Notes: a model not told the origin generated them from the sequence alone. A DNA stretch of 64,000 nucleotides from an uncultured Paracoccaceae bacterium (GCA_943787785.1 CALSNT010000005.1:62001-126000), one strand, 5' to 3'; numbered from the stretch's first letter, positions 45,705 to 56,063 are shown. A program made the numbers and translations.

Positions 45705-48164
45705 CTACTCCGGGACCAGCATTGTCACACCGGTCGCAGCCGCCCTTGCCAGCGCCGGGTCCAACGACATCGGGATATATTCGCCGCGTCGCCATAATTC
45801 CCCAAGGTCATCATAGTGGCGCGACAACGGATGACCGGATTGCCCGGTCGAAATAATGAACACCGAGCTATCCGGATCGGCAAAATCATAAACTCCGCGA
45901 TAGCCCGCTGCATGAACGTTGGTGAACGGGTCGGATCCCTCGCCGCGGGTGCTGCCGCGCCGAAGCGTATGATCCCCACCCGATGTCGACTGGCGGATGT
46001 TGACGATCCAGTTCAGGCCCGGAACCTCGCCCAGCACCGAATGATCGTGCGCCGCCTGATGAGCATCGCCCCAGCGCAGCGCCTCAATTGCGTCGCCGTA
46101 GCGTTCCTCCAGCAGCAGAAGCGCGTCGTCCAAAGCATCACGGGAAATTGCCGCGCAGGTCTCCACCGGCGCTGATTGAGAGACATCGCACCACACGCCC
46201 GCACCATCCGTGTCGCGGAAAACGCGCTCGATGAACACTGGGTCCGGGCGTTCGAATTCGCCCGCCAGCGGCCCGAGCTCATCCTGTGTTAGCCGCACCT
46301 GAAGCGCATTCAACCAAGCGGCATAGATCAAAGGCTCGGGCAGATGTTCATTCATCTCGCCGTTCCACTCGGCCAGCAATTCCAGCGCGCGCTGTCGTTG
46401 GCGTTCCAATGTGCCATCCGGCGCGGCTTGTCCGGTGAACCACAGATCAGCAGCGATCAGCGGCAGCAGGGTCCGGGCGGTGTAGCTGACGGTGTCGAGT
46501 TGCGCTTCGATGAAACTTTCGCGGGTATGCACCTCGCGCGTTTGCATCAACCGACGCCAACGCTGGATGCGCTGCGTGTCGCCCCAGTCGAAACTGACGT
46601 GGAGCGGGAAAGGCCGGTCGAGCAGTTTGTTGTTGGTGTTGCCCAGCAGCCCACCGACCGGCGCGATGAAGGCCGGATTCGCGCCATAGGGCAGATTCCC
46701 CAGCCAGCGGTTGTCAGTCAGCCAGCCAGGGGTCGGCAGGCGACCCTGGCTCTGGTGGCGCTCGGATCGGCGTGGCATCTGGCCGATGGTCTTCATGGCG
46801 ATGTTGCGTCGGTCGGCCAGCACAAGGTTCAAGCTGGGCGCCACAAACTCTGCCCCTGCGGCCATGCCTTCGGTTACATCCTGCGCAGCCATCAGCTTCA
46901 TCGCGGCCTGAATCGACGTGTCTTTGTCACTCAGCACTGTCCACGCCAGCGAGGTCAGATGCCCCGGTGGCGTCACCGTCCCGAGGTCATAGTGTCCGCC
47001 CGGCAGGATCGGGCCGTTGTCGGTCCAGGCCAGCTGGATCGTCTTGGACGGCGCGTCCTTGATCGTGATGATCGAGGACCGCGTTGTCATCGGCTGCCAG
47101 CCGCCCGGTGTCAGAACCTCGGTCGTGTCGTCGGGGTTCAGCTTTTCGATATAAGCGTCCTGATCATCCAGATAACTCGACGTGATGCCCCATCCCAGCG
47201 CAGAGCTGCGCCCGACCATCACCGCCGGAATACCGGGGATCGTGCCGCCGATCACACCACCCGATTGCAGGTCGATCCGCGCCAGATACCAGATCGCAGG
47301 GGCAGTCAGCCCCAGATGTGGATCATTCGCCAGTAGCGTGCTGGCCGCCGCCGATCGTGACGGAGCCGCCGCCCAGCCATTCGACGCCCCCGGCAAACCG
47401 GGCGGCGCGAAAGGCGACAAAGGATCGCGCGGACCGCGTGTGTTGGCCGCATACTTCGGCGCGTCCGGCACCAGTGAGGCATATTCAGGCAGTGCCGCAA
47501 TGCCGGCTCCGGGAGCGTCGGGCATCAGATCGCGCACCCGCTCAGGGTCGAGGATCAGTGACGCGCGCGCCCGCCTTACTTCGGTTGAAAGTTGCCCTGA
47601 CATTTGCAGCCCCAAAAGCTTGACCAGCGCGATGCTGTCACTTGGCGTCCAGGGTGAGATTGCTCGTGGAAAAATCCAGAATTCCGGTGCACCACGCCCC
47701 AGGGCTTCCGAGTTTACCTCGGCCAGCCGGGCGTTGATCCCGGCCGAATAGGCATTGAGGTTGGCCAGCGTTTCGTCTTCGAGCGCCGCTTTTGATTTTA
47801 TCGACAAGCCATAGAGGTCGAGGCGGCGGATCAGCTCATCAATCTGCAGCGTGCGTTCGCCAAAAATCTCGGACAACCGTCCCTGCGCTGTGCGCCGGAG
47901 CATCGTCATCTGCCACAAGCGGTCCTGCGCATGGGCATAGCCAAGGCCGAAATAGACGTCCGCGTCATTGTCGCCGAAGACGTGGGGCACATTGGCGGTA
48001 TCGCGCACGATCTCAACTGGGGCGCTCAGCCCGGTAACCGAATAGGTCCCCGAATAGTCGGGGATCGAACGCGAGGCGAACCAGTAAATCCCGACCATAA
48101 CCAGCAGAATGACGGCAGACACCACCAGCAAAATCCGCAGCAACCATCGGAAAATTCTGAACAT
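45705..48164 (-). CDS. Penicillin acylase family protein
   Basis: An 819-residue N-terminal-nucleophile amidohydrolase precursor. An N-terminal membrane anchor or signal (LLRILLVVSAVILLVMVGIY) directs export. The alpha-chain region shows ANVPHVFGDNDADVYFGLGY. The autocleavage site and catalytic Ser are at GASNGWAAAPSRSA, near residue 262, starting the beta chain. The substrate could be beta-lactam side chains, acyl-homoserine lactones or other N-acyl compounds; relatives include AHL acylases. It is transcribed towards the end of hflX and stands alone. Confidence 0.9.
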   Translation of the reverse strand: MFRIFRWLLRILLVVSAVILLVMVGIYWFASRSIPDYSGTYSVTGLSAPVEIVRDTANVPHVFGDNDADVYFGLGYAHAQDRLWQMTMLRRTAQGRLSEIFGERTLQIDELIRRLDLYGLSIKSKAALEDETLANLNAYSAGINARLAEVNSEALGRGAPEFWIFPRAISPWTPSDSIALVKLLGLQMSGQLSTEVRRARASLILDPERVRDLMPDAPGAGIAALPEYASLVPDAPKYAANTRGPRDPLSPFAPPGLPGASNGWAAAPSRSAAASTLLANDPHLGLTAPAIWYLARIDLQSGGVIGGTIPGIPAVMVGRSSALGWGITSSYLDDQDAYIEKLNPDDTTEVLTPGGWQPMTTRSSIITIKDAPSKTIQLAWTDNGPILPGGHYDLGTVTPPGHLTSLAWTVLSDKDTSIQAAMKLMAAQDVTEGMAAGAEFVAPSLNLVLADRRNIAMKTIGQMPRRSERHQSQGRLPTPGWLTDNRWLGNLPYGANPAFIAPVGGLLGNTNNKLLDRPFPLHVSFDWGDTQRIQRWRRLMQTREVHTRESFIEAQLDTVSYTARTLLPLIAADLWFTGQAAPDGTLERQRQRALELLAEWNGEMNEHLPEPLIYAAWLNALQVRLTQDELGPLAGEFERPDPVFIERVFRDTDGAGVWCDVSQSAPVETCAAISRDALDDALLLLEERYGDAIEALRWGDAHQAAHDHSVLGEVPGLNWIVNIRQSTSGGDHTLRRGSTRGEGSDPFTNVHAAGYRGVYDFADPDSSVFIISTGQSGHPLSRHYDDLGELWRRGEYIPMSLDPALARAAATGVTMLVPE

Positions 48165-48237
48165 CGGGGCCTTTGTTTACGGCGGACGTGAAGGCCGCTA
48201 GATAGCCCGTAACGGATAACAAAGGGAAGGTGCGGCA

Positions 48238-49107
48238 ATGGCGAAAGTGGCGTTTTTGGGACTGGGTGTGATGGGATACCCGATGGCCGGGCATCTGGCA
48301 GCGGCGGGGCATGATGTGACGGTCTATAACCGCACCGCTGCGAAGGCGCAGAAATGGGCCAAGGAACACGGTGGCGCGGCAGCGGAAACGCCTGCCGCGG
48401 CGGCCAAGGGGGCCGAATTCGTGATGGCTTGCGTCGGGAACGATAACGACCTGCGTCAGGTCTGCACCGGACCGGACGGCGCGTTTTCGGGCATGGCCAA
48501 GGGCGCGATGTTCGTCGATCACACCACGGTTTCGGCGAAGGTCACGGCAGAGATGCATGCGGCAGCGGGCGAGGCCGGGCTTGCTTATGTCGACGCGCCA
48601 ATCTCGGGCGGGCAGGCGGGGGCCGAGAATGCGGCGCTGTCGATCATGTGCGGCGGGGCAGAGGCGGACTATGACCGCGCCGAACCTGTGCTGGATGCAT
48701 ACGCAAAAATCTGTCGACGCATTGGTGAATCCGGCGCGGGCCAGATGTGTAAAATGGTGAACCAGATCTGCATCGCCGGGCTGGTGCAGGGCCTGTCCGA
48801 GGGGCTGGCGTTTGGTGAAAAGGCAGGTCTGGACGGGCGCGCGGTGGTCGAGGTGATCAGCCAAGGGGCAGCAGGCTCATGGCAGATGGTCAACCGGCAC
48901 GAGACCATGCTGGACGACCACTTCGAGCATGGGTTTGCGGTTGACTGGATGCGCAAAGACCTTGGGATATGTCTCGAAACCGCCGATGAGATCGGCGCGA
49001 GCCTTCCGACCACGGCGTTGATCGACCAGTTTTACGGCGACGTGCAACGGATGGGCGGCGGGCGTTGGGATACCAGCGCGCTGATCCGGCGGTTGCGAGG
49101 GAAATAG
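48238..49107 (+). CDS. NAD(P)-dependent oxidoreductase, 3-hydroxyisobutyrate dehydrogenase family
   Basis: A 289-residue member of the beta-hydroxyacid dehydrogenase family. It begins KVAFLGLGVMGYPMAGHLAA (Rossmann motif), has the substrate block DAPISGGQAGAENAALSIMC, and the lysine region GQMCKMVNQICIAGLVQGLS carries the catalytic Lys. Candidate activities are 3-hydroxyisobutyrate, tartronate-semialdehyde or succinic semialdehyde reduction; the sequence alone cannot decide. It is distinct from the paralogue at 9439-10389. A long inverted repeat follows its stop. Confidence 0.88.
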   Translation: MAKVAFLGLGVMGYPMAGHLAAAGHDVTVYNRTAAKAQKWAKEHGGAAAETPAAAAKGAEFVMACVGNDNDLRQVCTGPDGAFSGMAKGAMFVDHTTVSAKVTAEMHAAAGEAGLAYVDAPISGGQAGAENAALSIMCGGAEADYDRAEPVLDAYAKICRRIGESGAGQMCKMVNQICIAGLVQGLSEGLAFGEKAGLDGRAVVEVISQGAAGSWQMVNRHETMLDDHFEHGFAVDWMRKDLGICLETADEIGASLPTTALIDQFYGDVQRMGGGRWDTSALIRRLRGK

Positions 49108-49117
49108 GCAAATGTTC

Positions 49118-49162
49118 AATTTGTGAAAGTCCTGGACGATATCAAGCGGGCTTTCGCAAATT
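49118..49162. terminator. Long inverted repeat between convergent genes
   Basis: AATTTGTGAAAG (49118-49129) pairs with CTTTCGCAAATT (49151-49162), 12 bp with one T-G pair. A second stem GCGAGA/TCTCGC lies at 49168-49196. Their place between the stops of the dehydrogenase and mfd suggests a two-way transcription end. Confidence 0.5.
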
Positions 49163-49223
49163 TTGCAGCGAGAAATGTTCGAAATCTAGGTCTCGCGATT
49201 TCTCCAAATATCGGGACTGGGGG

Positions 49224-52200
49224 TCAGGATTTCCCACGCCGCGCATGTTTTGCGAGGTCTTGCGCAATCGCAAACGCGCCCTGAATTTTGTCCTTCGCCT
49301 TCTTCCAGTCGCGCCGCACGACGATCTTGTTGTCGCGCACCTTGGCCAGCCCGCGCTGGTCCTGCACGAAGGTGACGAGGCCTGCCGGATTCGGGAATTT
49401 GTCGTTGTGAAACTGGATCGTCGCTCCTTTGGGTCCGGCATCCAGCTTGGCGATCCCGGCCTTTTTGCACTCGGCCTTGATGCGAACCACCAGAAGCAGG
49501 GTGTTCACCTCTCGCGGCAGCTTGCCGAAGCGGTCGATCAACTCGGCGGCAAAGCCTTCCAGCTCGACCTTGGTACTCAACGCCGACAGGCGGCGGTATA
49601 ATCCAAGTCTTACATCAAGATCGGGTACGTAAGCGTCTGGAATCAGTACAGGAACGCCAAGATTGATTTGCGGGGCCCATTGGTCGTCGGCCTCGCTAAG
49701 CCCCTCCAACTCACCCGCTTTGATCTTGGCAATCGCCTCTTCCAGCATTGACTGGTAGAGTTCATAGCCCACATCGCGCATCTGCCCGGACTGTTCCTCG
49801 CCCAGCAGATTGCCCGCCCCGCGAATGTCGAGATCCTGCGACGCCAGCGTGAAGCCCGCACCAAGGCTGTCGAGGCTACCCAAAACCCGCAAACGCTTCT
49901 GTGCTGCATCTGTAAGCTTTGCACGAGGTTTGGTCGTCAAGTATGCGTATGCACGTGTTTTTGAGCGACCAACGCGACCGCGAATCTGATACAATTGCGC
50001 CAGTCCGAACATATCTGCACGATGCACGACCATCGTGTTCGCTGTTGGAATATCGAGGCCGCTTTCCACAATCGTCGTCGCCAGTAGTACGTCGTATTTG
50101 CCGTCGTAGAACGCATTCATCCGATCATCCAACTCTCCGGCCGCCATCTGACCATTGGCGATGACGTAGGAGACCTCGGGGACCTGATCGCGCAGGAATT
50201 CCTCGATTTCGGGCAGATCCGCGACGCGTGGGACGACGTAGAAGCTTTGCCCGCCACGGTAATGTTCGCGCAGCAGGGCTTCGCGAATGGTGATGGCATC
50301 AAATTCTGAGACATAGGTGCGGATAGCCAGGCGGTCGACAGGTGGAGTTCTGATTATGCTTAGATCACGAACACCTGTAAGGCTAAGTTGAAGTGTTCGT
50401 GGAATTGGCGTCGCAGTCAGGGTCAGCACATGCACGTCTGAGCGTAATGCCTTCAGGCGCTCCTTGTGGGACACCCCAAAATGCTGTTCTTCGTCAATCA
50501 CCAACAAGCCGAGGTTCTTGAACCGCACGTTTTTGGCCAGCAAAGCGTGGGTGCCGATCACGATGTCGGCGCTGCCGTCCGACATGCGGGATTTCGTATC
50601 CGCTGCCTCCTTGGCTCCGACAAAGCGCGACAACTGCCGCACTTCCACCGGAAACCCTCGGAATCGTTCAGCAAAAGACTTGTAGTGCTGCCGTGCAAGC
50701 AGGGTGGTCGGGGCGATGACGGCGACCTGAACACCGCTCATCGCCGCGACGAAAGCGGCGCGCATCGCGACTTCCGTCTTGCCAAAACCCACATCACCGC
50801 AGACCAGACGGTCCATTGGCGTGCCGCCGGCCATGTCGTCCAGCACCGCGCCAATTGCGGTCAGTTGGTCGTCGGTTTCTTCATAAGGAAAGCGGGCCGA
50901 GAACGCGTCCCAAATACCGTCCGGGGGCTCCATGATCGGCGCACGACGCAGCATCCGTTCAGCAGCCACCCGGATCAGCTTGTCGGCCATGTCGCGGATG
51001 CGCTGTTTCAGCCTGGCTTTCTTCGACTGCCAGGCCCCGCCGCCAAGGGGGTCGAGCAGCCCTTCCTCATGCCCATAACGGCTGAGAATTTCGATGTTTT
51101 CAACGGGAAGGTACAGGCGGTCGCCGCCTGCGTATTCCAGCAAGATCATCTCATGCGCCGCGCCCAGTGCCTCGACCACTTCCAGCCCGCGATAGACGCC
51201 GATGCCGTGGTCAATGTGCACGATCAGGTCGCCGGGTGAGAGGCTCTGCGCCTCGGTCAGGAAGTTTTCCGCGCGACGTTTCTTGCGGGTCTGGCGGATC
51301 AACCGATCGCCAAGCACGTCCTGCTCTGAGATCACGGTCAGCCCGTCACCGGTAAATCCGTGTTCCAGCGGCCAGACGGTCAGGAACACGCCGCCGGTGC
51401 CGTGGGGCATGTCGCGGAAATCGGCGATGGGTCGGGCGTCGGCCAACCCCTCATCCTCGATCAGCCCTGACAGGCGTTCGCGGGCGCCATCAGAATAGCT
51501 GGCAATGACCACCTGAGTTTCTTGGCGTGTCGCATTAATATGGTCGGACAGCGCCTTGAAAAGGCTCACCTCCGTCTGCTGGCGCTCTGGCGAGAAACTT
51601 CGCCCGATCCGTCCGCCTGCGTCGATTACTCCCGGCCCACTGGCTTGGGGCAACGGATGGAATGACAGAACCCGCCGAGGGCCGATCTGGGCATCCCAAG
51701 CCGCGTCATCCAGATAAAGCAGGCCGGGCGGCGCAGGTTTGTAGACGGAATCGAGGCGCGCCTTGCTTGTCAGAGCTTCGTGCCGGTTGGAGTACTGATC
51801 AGCGATGGAGTCCCAACGCGCCAGGCGTGCGGGCGTCATTTGATCATCAAGGCAGACCGGGACATCGGGGAGGTAGTCGAACAGCGTCTCCAGCTTGTCG
51901 TGGAAAAACGGCAGCCAATGCTCGATCCCGGCGTGTTTGCGCCCGGCGCTGACGGCTTCATAAAGCGGATCATCTGTTCCCGCGGCGCCAAATTCCAAGC
52001 GGTAGTTTTGCCGGAAGCGTGTGATCGCTGCCTCGTCTAGGATCACTTCGGACACCGGCGCAAGCTCGACCACCTCCAGCGCTTCAGCAGTGCGTTGGCT
52101 GATTGGGTCGAAACGGCGTGCGCGCTCCAGAACGTCTCCGAACAGGTCCAAGCGCACCGGCGTGTCGTGGCCCGGCGGCCAAACATCAATGATGCCGCCC

Positions 52201-52667
52201 CGAATTGCATAGTCGCCCGGTTCGCAGACGGTCGGAGCCTGGGAAAACCCCATACGTACCAGAAAGTCGCGCAAACCGGTTTCGTCGATGCGCGAGCCGA
52301 CGTGGGCAGTAAAGGCGGCGTCGCGCAGTACATCGCGCGCTGGAATGCGCTGGGTGGCGGCGTTCAGGGTTGTCAGCAGGATGAAGCGCGGCGGCATCCC
52401 GTGGGTCAGGCCGGCCAGCGTGGCCATCCTTGTGGCCGAGACGTCGGGGTTCGGCGAAACTCGATCATACGGCAGGCAGTCCCAACCCGGAAAGGTCACC
52501 ACCGGCATGTCGGGCGCGAAAAAAGCCAGTGCCGAGGCCATGGCGGCCATGCGTTTGTCGTCGCGCGCGATGTGGATAGCGGGGCCGTTCGCCGCCTCGG
52601 CCAGCAGCAGACGCGCGTCATGCCCTTCGGGCGCACCGCCGACGGTTATTTTGGTGGGATTGACCAT
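49224..52667 (-). CDS. mfd: Transcription-repair coupling factor
   Basis: An approximately 1147-residue DNA translocase that removes stalled RNA polymerase and recruits UvrA. It has UvrB-like N-terminal domains, a CarD-like polymerase-interaction domain with LSPGDLIVHIDHGIGVYRGL, and a RecG-like helicase with Walker A CGDVGFGKTEVAMRAAF and the DEEQHFG box. Motif VI is VGRSKTRAYAYL, followed by the TRCF C-terminal domain. I chose ATG 52667 (MVNPTKITVGGAPEG) because family similarity begins there; ATG 52715 is an alternative with 16 more residues. Confidence 0.95.
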   Translation of the reverse strand: MVNPTKITVGGAPEGHDARLLLAEAANGPAIHIARDDKRMAAMASALAFFAPDMPVVTFPGWDCLPYDRVSPNPDVSATRMATLAGLTHGMPPRFILLTTLNAATQRIPARDVLRDAAFTAHVGSRIDETGLRDFLVRMGFSQAPTVCEPGDYAIRGGIIDVWPPGHDTPVRLDLFGDVLERARRFDPISQRTAEALEVVELAPVSEVILDEAAITRFRQNYRLEFGAAGTDDPLYEAVSAGRKHAGIEHWLPFFHDKLETLFDYLPDVPVCLDDQMTPARLARWDSIADQYSNRHEALTSKARLDSVYKPAPPGLLYLDDAAWDAQIGPRRVLSFHPLPQASGPGVIDAGGRIGRSFSPERQQTEVSLFKALSDHINATRQETQVVIASYSDGARERLSGLIEDEGLADARPIADFRDMPHGTGGVFLTVWPLEHGFTGDGLTVISEQDVLGDRLIRQTRKKRRAENFLTEAQSLSPGDLIVHIDHGIGVYRGLEVVEALGAAHEMILLEYAGGDRLYLPVENIEILSRYGHEEGLLDPLGGGAWQSKKARLKQRIRDMADKLIRVAAERMLRRAPIMEPPDGIWDAFSARFPYEETDDQLTAIGAVLDDMAGGTPMDRLVCGDVGFGKTEVAMRAAFVAAMSGVQVAVIAPTTLLARQHYKSFAERFRGFPVEVRQLSRFVGAKEAADTKSRMSDGSADIVIGTHALLAKNVRFKNLGLLVIDEEQHFGVSHKERLKALRSDVHVLTLTATPIPRTLQLSLTGVRDLSIIRTPPVDRLAIRTYVSEFDAITIREALLREHYRGGQSFYVVPRVADLPEIEEFLRDQVPEVSYVIANGQMAAGELDDRMNAFYDGKYDVLLATTIVESGLDIPTANTMVVHRADMFGLAQLYQIRGRVGRSKTRAYAYLTTKPRAKLTDAAQKRLRVLGSLDSLGAGFTLASQDLDIRGAGNLLGEEQSGQMRDVGYELYQSMLEEAIAKIKAGELEGLSEADDQWAPQINLGVPVLIPDAYVPDLDVRLGLYRRLSALSTKVELEGFAAELIDRFGKLPREVNTLLLVVRIKAECKKAGIAKLDAGPKGATIQFHNDKFPNPAGLVTFVQDQRGLAKVRDNKIVVRRDWKKAKDKIQGAFAIAQDLAKHARRGKS

Positions 52668-52730
52668 TTGCGGTGTGGGTATACGCGCAGGGCGCAGTGT
52701 CAACCGGGCTTGCATCCCGAGGCCCCGTCC

Positions 52731-53267
52731 TCAGCCGCCCAGCACACCGATCGACATGTTCTGATACATGCCCCACATGGCAGTGACGAAAATCGCGACC
52801 ATGCCAATCACCTGCGTCCACAGCCGATGCCTCGTCATGCGTTTTCGCAGAGGTTCTCCGACGATAGAGTCGCGCCGGATCGCGGCGGCAGTGCGTAGCG
52901 ATAGAATGGCGACAATGGTCATCGGAAATCCCAGCAAGAACAGCGCCTGACAGATCTCGACTCTGTACCAGAAGCCCAATATCGCCAGCGCCGTCAACAC
53001 GCCGGAACCGATGGTTAGAATCCACAACCCCGAAACCTGCCCGATGTGCAGTAGGCGGTTGACGTTGACGCGAACCATATCTTCAAAATCCGCCTCGGCC
53101 TCGCCACCGCTGCGCCGCGCGCGTTGCAACATGTCGAACGGCACACCCAGCACCCAGTGAGAGGTGGTGGACCAAACGACTGCCAACGCAATCCAGAACC
53201 ACAGGTTCGAGAAAGACCGCATGTCGATCAGTTCGAAAACGGTCTTGTACCATTCCAAGTCAGGCAT
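52731..53267 (-). CDS. Membrane protein annotated in relatives as a SufBCD-complex component
   Basis: A 178-residue protein starting at ATG 53267 (MPDLEWYKTVFELIDMRSFS) with four predicted membrane helices, including FWIALAVVWSTTSHWVLGV, LTIGSGVLTALAILGFW and VIGMVAIFVTAMWGMY. I recognise the conserved Rhodobacteraceae family often labelled component of SufBCD complex. That label is historical and I see no Fe-S motif to support it. The long upstream extension to 53639 is antisense to hemB and is rejected. It is divergent from hemB. Confidence 0.7.
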   Translation of the reverse strand: MPDLEWYKTVFELIDMRSFSNLWFWIALAVVWSTTSHWVLGVPFDMLQRARRSGGEAEADFEDMVRVNVNRLLHIGQVSGLWILTIGSGVLTALAILGFWYRVEICQALFLLGFPMTIVAILSLRTAAAIRRDSIVGEPLRKRMTRHRLWTQVIGMVAIFVTAMWGMYQNMSIGVLGG

Positions 53268-53397
53268 CCCCGATACAGCCCCGCGCGGACCATAGGCGCG
53301 CCCTTGCGTCTTGGCCAGACCTTGAGGTGTGCGGCACTTCGACGTAACGCTGGAGCAGGGATATGGATGCCCGAGGACGGCGGAAAGGTCGTGCGAT

Positions 53398-54405
53398 ATG
53401 AACAACGGACACTCTTTGCCAGCGGCATTTCCGGCAATGCGTGCTCGACGGTTGCGCCGCACCCCGGGCTTGCGCGCGATGGTCAGCGAAACCCAGCTGT
53501 CGCCCGCCGATCTGATCTGGCCGATTTTCCTGACCGAAGGCGTCGATGTGGTTGACCCAGTTCCCACGATGCCTGGCGTGGCGCGTCTGTCGGTGGATCG
53601 GGCGGTGCGGGCCGCCAAACGCGCCAAGGGTCTCGGCATTCCGGCGATTTGCCTGTTTCCCTATACCGAGGCCGACCGGCGTACGGAGGATTGCGCCGAG
53701 GCCTGGAGTGCCAACAACCTGTCCAACCGCGCCACCCGCGCGATCAAGGACGCGGTTCCAGGTCTTGTGGTGATGACGGATGTTGCGCTCGACCCTTACA
53801 ACGCGAACGGGCACGATGGGATTGTCCGCGAAGGTGTCATCGTGAATGACGAAAGCGTCGAGGCGCTGGTCCGGATGGCGCTGGCGCAAGCCGAGGCAGG
53901 GGCGGATATTCTTGGACCCAGCGATATGATGGACGGGCGGATCGGCGCAATGCGTGAAGCGCTGGAAGAGTCCGGTCATCAGGACACGGTGATCCTTAGC
54001 TACGCTGCAAAATTTGCCAGCGCTTTCTATGGGCCGTTCCGCGATGCGGTGGGGGCCTCGGGGCGGCTGGTCGGCGACAAGGCAACCTATCAGATTGATC
54101 CTGCTAATGGAGACGAAGCGGTGCGTATGGTCGCTCGTGATCTGGCCGAGGGTGCGGATATGGTGATGGTGAAGCCGGGGATGCCGTACCTCGACATCTG
54201 TCGGCGGGTGAAAGAGCGCTTTGCTGTGCCGACATTCGCCTATCAGGTTAGCGGTGAATACGCGATGATCCGGGCTGCGATTGATGCGGGCTGGATCGAG
54301 CCGGAAAAGGCGATGTTGGAAAGCCTTATCGCATTTCGTCGTGCCGGCTGCGACGGGATATTGACGTATTTCGCGCCGGATGTGGCTGAACTGCTAAACG
54401 GTTGA
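53398..54405 (+). CDS. hemB: Porphobilinogen synthase
   Basis: A 335-residue enzyme that condenses two 5-aminolevulinate molecules to porphobilinogen in haem and bacteriochlorophyll synthesis. The two active-site lysines sit in SYAAKFASAFYGPFRDA and MVMVKPGMPYLDICRR. The LGPSDMMDGRIGAMREAL block is typical. The metal site near VVMTDVALDPYNANGHDG has no cysteines, indicating the magnesium-type enzyme. I chose ATG 53398 (MNNGHSLPAAFPAMRARRLR); the longer frame from 53329 has no similarity. Confidence 0.96.
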   Translation: MNNGHSLPAAFPAMRARRLRRTPGLRAMVSETQLSPADLIWPIFLTEGVDVVDPVPTMPGVARLSVDRAVRAAKRAKGLGIPAICLFPYTEADRRTEDCAEAWSANNLSNRATRAIKDAVPGLVVMTDVALDPYNANGHDGIVREGVIVNDESVEALVRMALAQAEAGADILGPSDMMDGRIGAMREALEESGHQDTVILSYAAKFASAFYGPFRDAVGASGRLVGDKATYQIDPANGDEAVRMVARDLAEGADMVMVKPGMPYLDICRRVKERFAVPTFAYQVSGEYAMIRAAIDAGWIEPEKAMLESLIAFRRAGCDGILTYFAPDVAELLNG

Positions 54406-54513
54406 TCGCATTGCTGCGGGATCGTTTCTGGACAGGCGGTAGGAACGGCCTAGCGCGGGCATCCTAACCGAGCGGCTCGCGTTAGGTGGCAATGGACGCC
54501 TGCGCCGGGCCTT

Positions 54514-55304
54514 TACTCTCGCGTATCCAATTCCGGATCACTTCCGCCGTACCGCAGCCAATAGTCGCGCACGTAGGGAACTGCGCCGCGCCCATAGTGC
54601 CAGCCTTTGCCCCATCGCTGACCTTTGTCCGGGACGACGTCAATCGGCCTCGGGTCGCCATGAAATGCCAAAATTCGCGCTTCGGGAGGGACGGGTTTGG
54701 GGCCGATGATCCTATCAAGCAGGGGCGGAGCCATCAGCGTCCGTTTGAATGAAATAACCCAGTCCTCGGGCCAGAACGTCAAGTCCTCTGCCCTGTGCTC
54801 CAAAAACTGCTGCTCCTGACGAAATTGCTCACGGATTGTATCCGAATCCGCCTCAAACTCATCCCAGATGTGCTGCAGACTGCCCCCATCCCATGCAAAA
54901 ATCCCGCTGGCCCCGAAATGCCTGCGTCGACGTAGCCGGTCCGCCAGACGGGGCCATTCCCGGATCATGATGGGATTGCCTGGTCTGGTGAACAGCGGGT
55001 CCAACGGCCCGGTGACGATTGTATCAAGGTCGATGAACAGACAACGCCCGCCCAGCTTGGCCGCGGCTTCGTCGCTGAAAATGCTCAACTTGGGCCATCC
55101 GCCACGTGCCCAGCCCCCCGCGGCCATCGTCATGGGCGGAATCGATACGCAATCAACGCGGTCATCAACGCCCGTGGAATCATCTGTGAAACACACGAAC
55201 CGGAACGAGCCTTCCAAGTGTGCGCTGACCGCGTTTAACAACACGTTCACGTAGTCAGGCCCGTAAAGCGTGCCCCATTTCATGCAAACGACTGTGCGTT
55301 CCAT
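54514..55304 (-). CDS. Glycosyltransferase-like protein
   Basis: A 263-residue protein starting at ATG 55304 (MERTVVCMKWGTLYGPDYVN) with a nucleotide-sugar-type fold. FVCFTDD precedes CLFIDLDTIVTGPLDPLF, whose DLD matches the DxD metal motif of GT-A enzymes, with later FHGDPRP and W-rich segments. There is no signal peptide or membrane helix. It is probably a cytoplasmic glycosyltransferase for surface glycan, but sugar and acceptor are unknown. An alternative start at 55328 adds eight residues. It is convergent with hemB. Confidence 0.72.
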
Positions 55305-55502
55305 TCTGCCCGCTCTTCCCCGGTTCATCTTGGCTTATCCGGTAGCGCCCTAGGCGGCAACCCAACTTAACTTGCGCCGGTTATTGCCGGTTCGGGCAGC
55401 TGAGGATGGCTTGGTGACACAGGGATTTATCCACGCTATAGTTCCGCCTAAGCGGCCAACAGAATGCCGCATAAACCAGAGCAGTAGACCCATAGGTAAA
55501 CC

Positions 55503-56063
55503 ATGACCCAAACGACTCGTCGTGCGCTGATTGCAAGCGCATCCGCTGCCGCGTTCCTGACGTCGGCTTGTATGAATACGGTCGGCAGCCAGGGCGGCGC
55601 GATTATTGACCAGCGCGTCGACCAGACGCTGAACCACCTCTATCAAAATCACCCCGGCGTGGCCGAGGTTGGCCGCAACGCGGCGGGCATCCTGGTCATG
55701 CCGCTGGTGACCGAGGCGGGCCTCGGCATCGGGGGCAGTTATGGACGCGGCGCGTTGCGCGTTCAGGGCGTGACGGTTGATTATTACTCGGCCGCGCAGA
55801 TTAGCGCCGGCTTGCAGATCGGGGCGCAGCAATACGCGCACGTCCTGTTCTTTATGACCGACCAAAGCCTCACCAATTTCCGTACCACCATAGGCTGGTC
55901 CGCCGGGGCAGATGCGGAATACGCCGTAATGGATCAGGGTGAGAACATCTCGGCCGAAACGATCACCACGTTGGAACCGGTCGTCGCGGTTATTTTCGGT
56001 CAGGCCGGTTTGATTGCCAGCGCCGTGATCGAAGGCACCAAGTACACGCGGATCATTCCCTGA
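55503..56063 (+). CDS. YSC84/SYLF-domain lipoprotein
   Basis: A 186-residue exported protein. The signal ends in a lipobox (AFLTSAC, cysteine near residue 23). The rest is a SYLF/YSC84 lipid-binding domain: AAGILVMPLVTEAGLGIGGS, then GRGALRVQGVTVDYYSAAQI and a C-terminal AGLIASAVIEGTKYTRI. Related eukaryotic SYLF proteins bind phosphoinositides; in bacteria the role is unclear, perhaps in outer-membrane lipid homeostasis. The end overlaps the convergent MFS gene by 11 bp. Confidence 0.85.
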   Translation: MTQTTRRALIASASAAAFLTSACMNTVGSQGGAIIDQRVDQTLNHLYQNHPGVAEVGRNAAGILVMPLVTEAGLGIGGSYGRGALRVQGVTVDYYSAAQISAGLQIGAQQYAHVLFFMTDQSLTNFRTTIGWSAGADAEYAVMDQGENISAETITTLEPVVAVIFGQAGLIASAVIEGTKYTRIIP

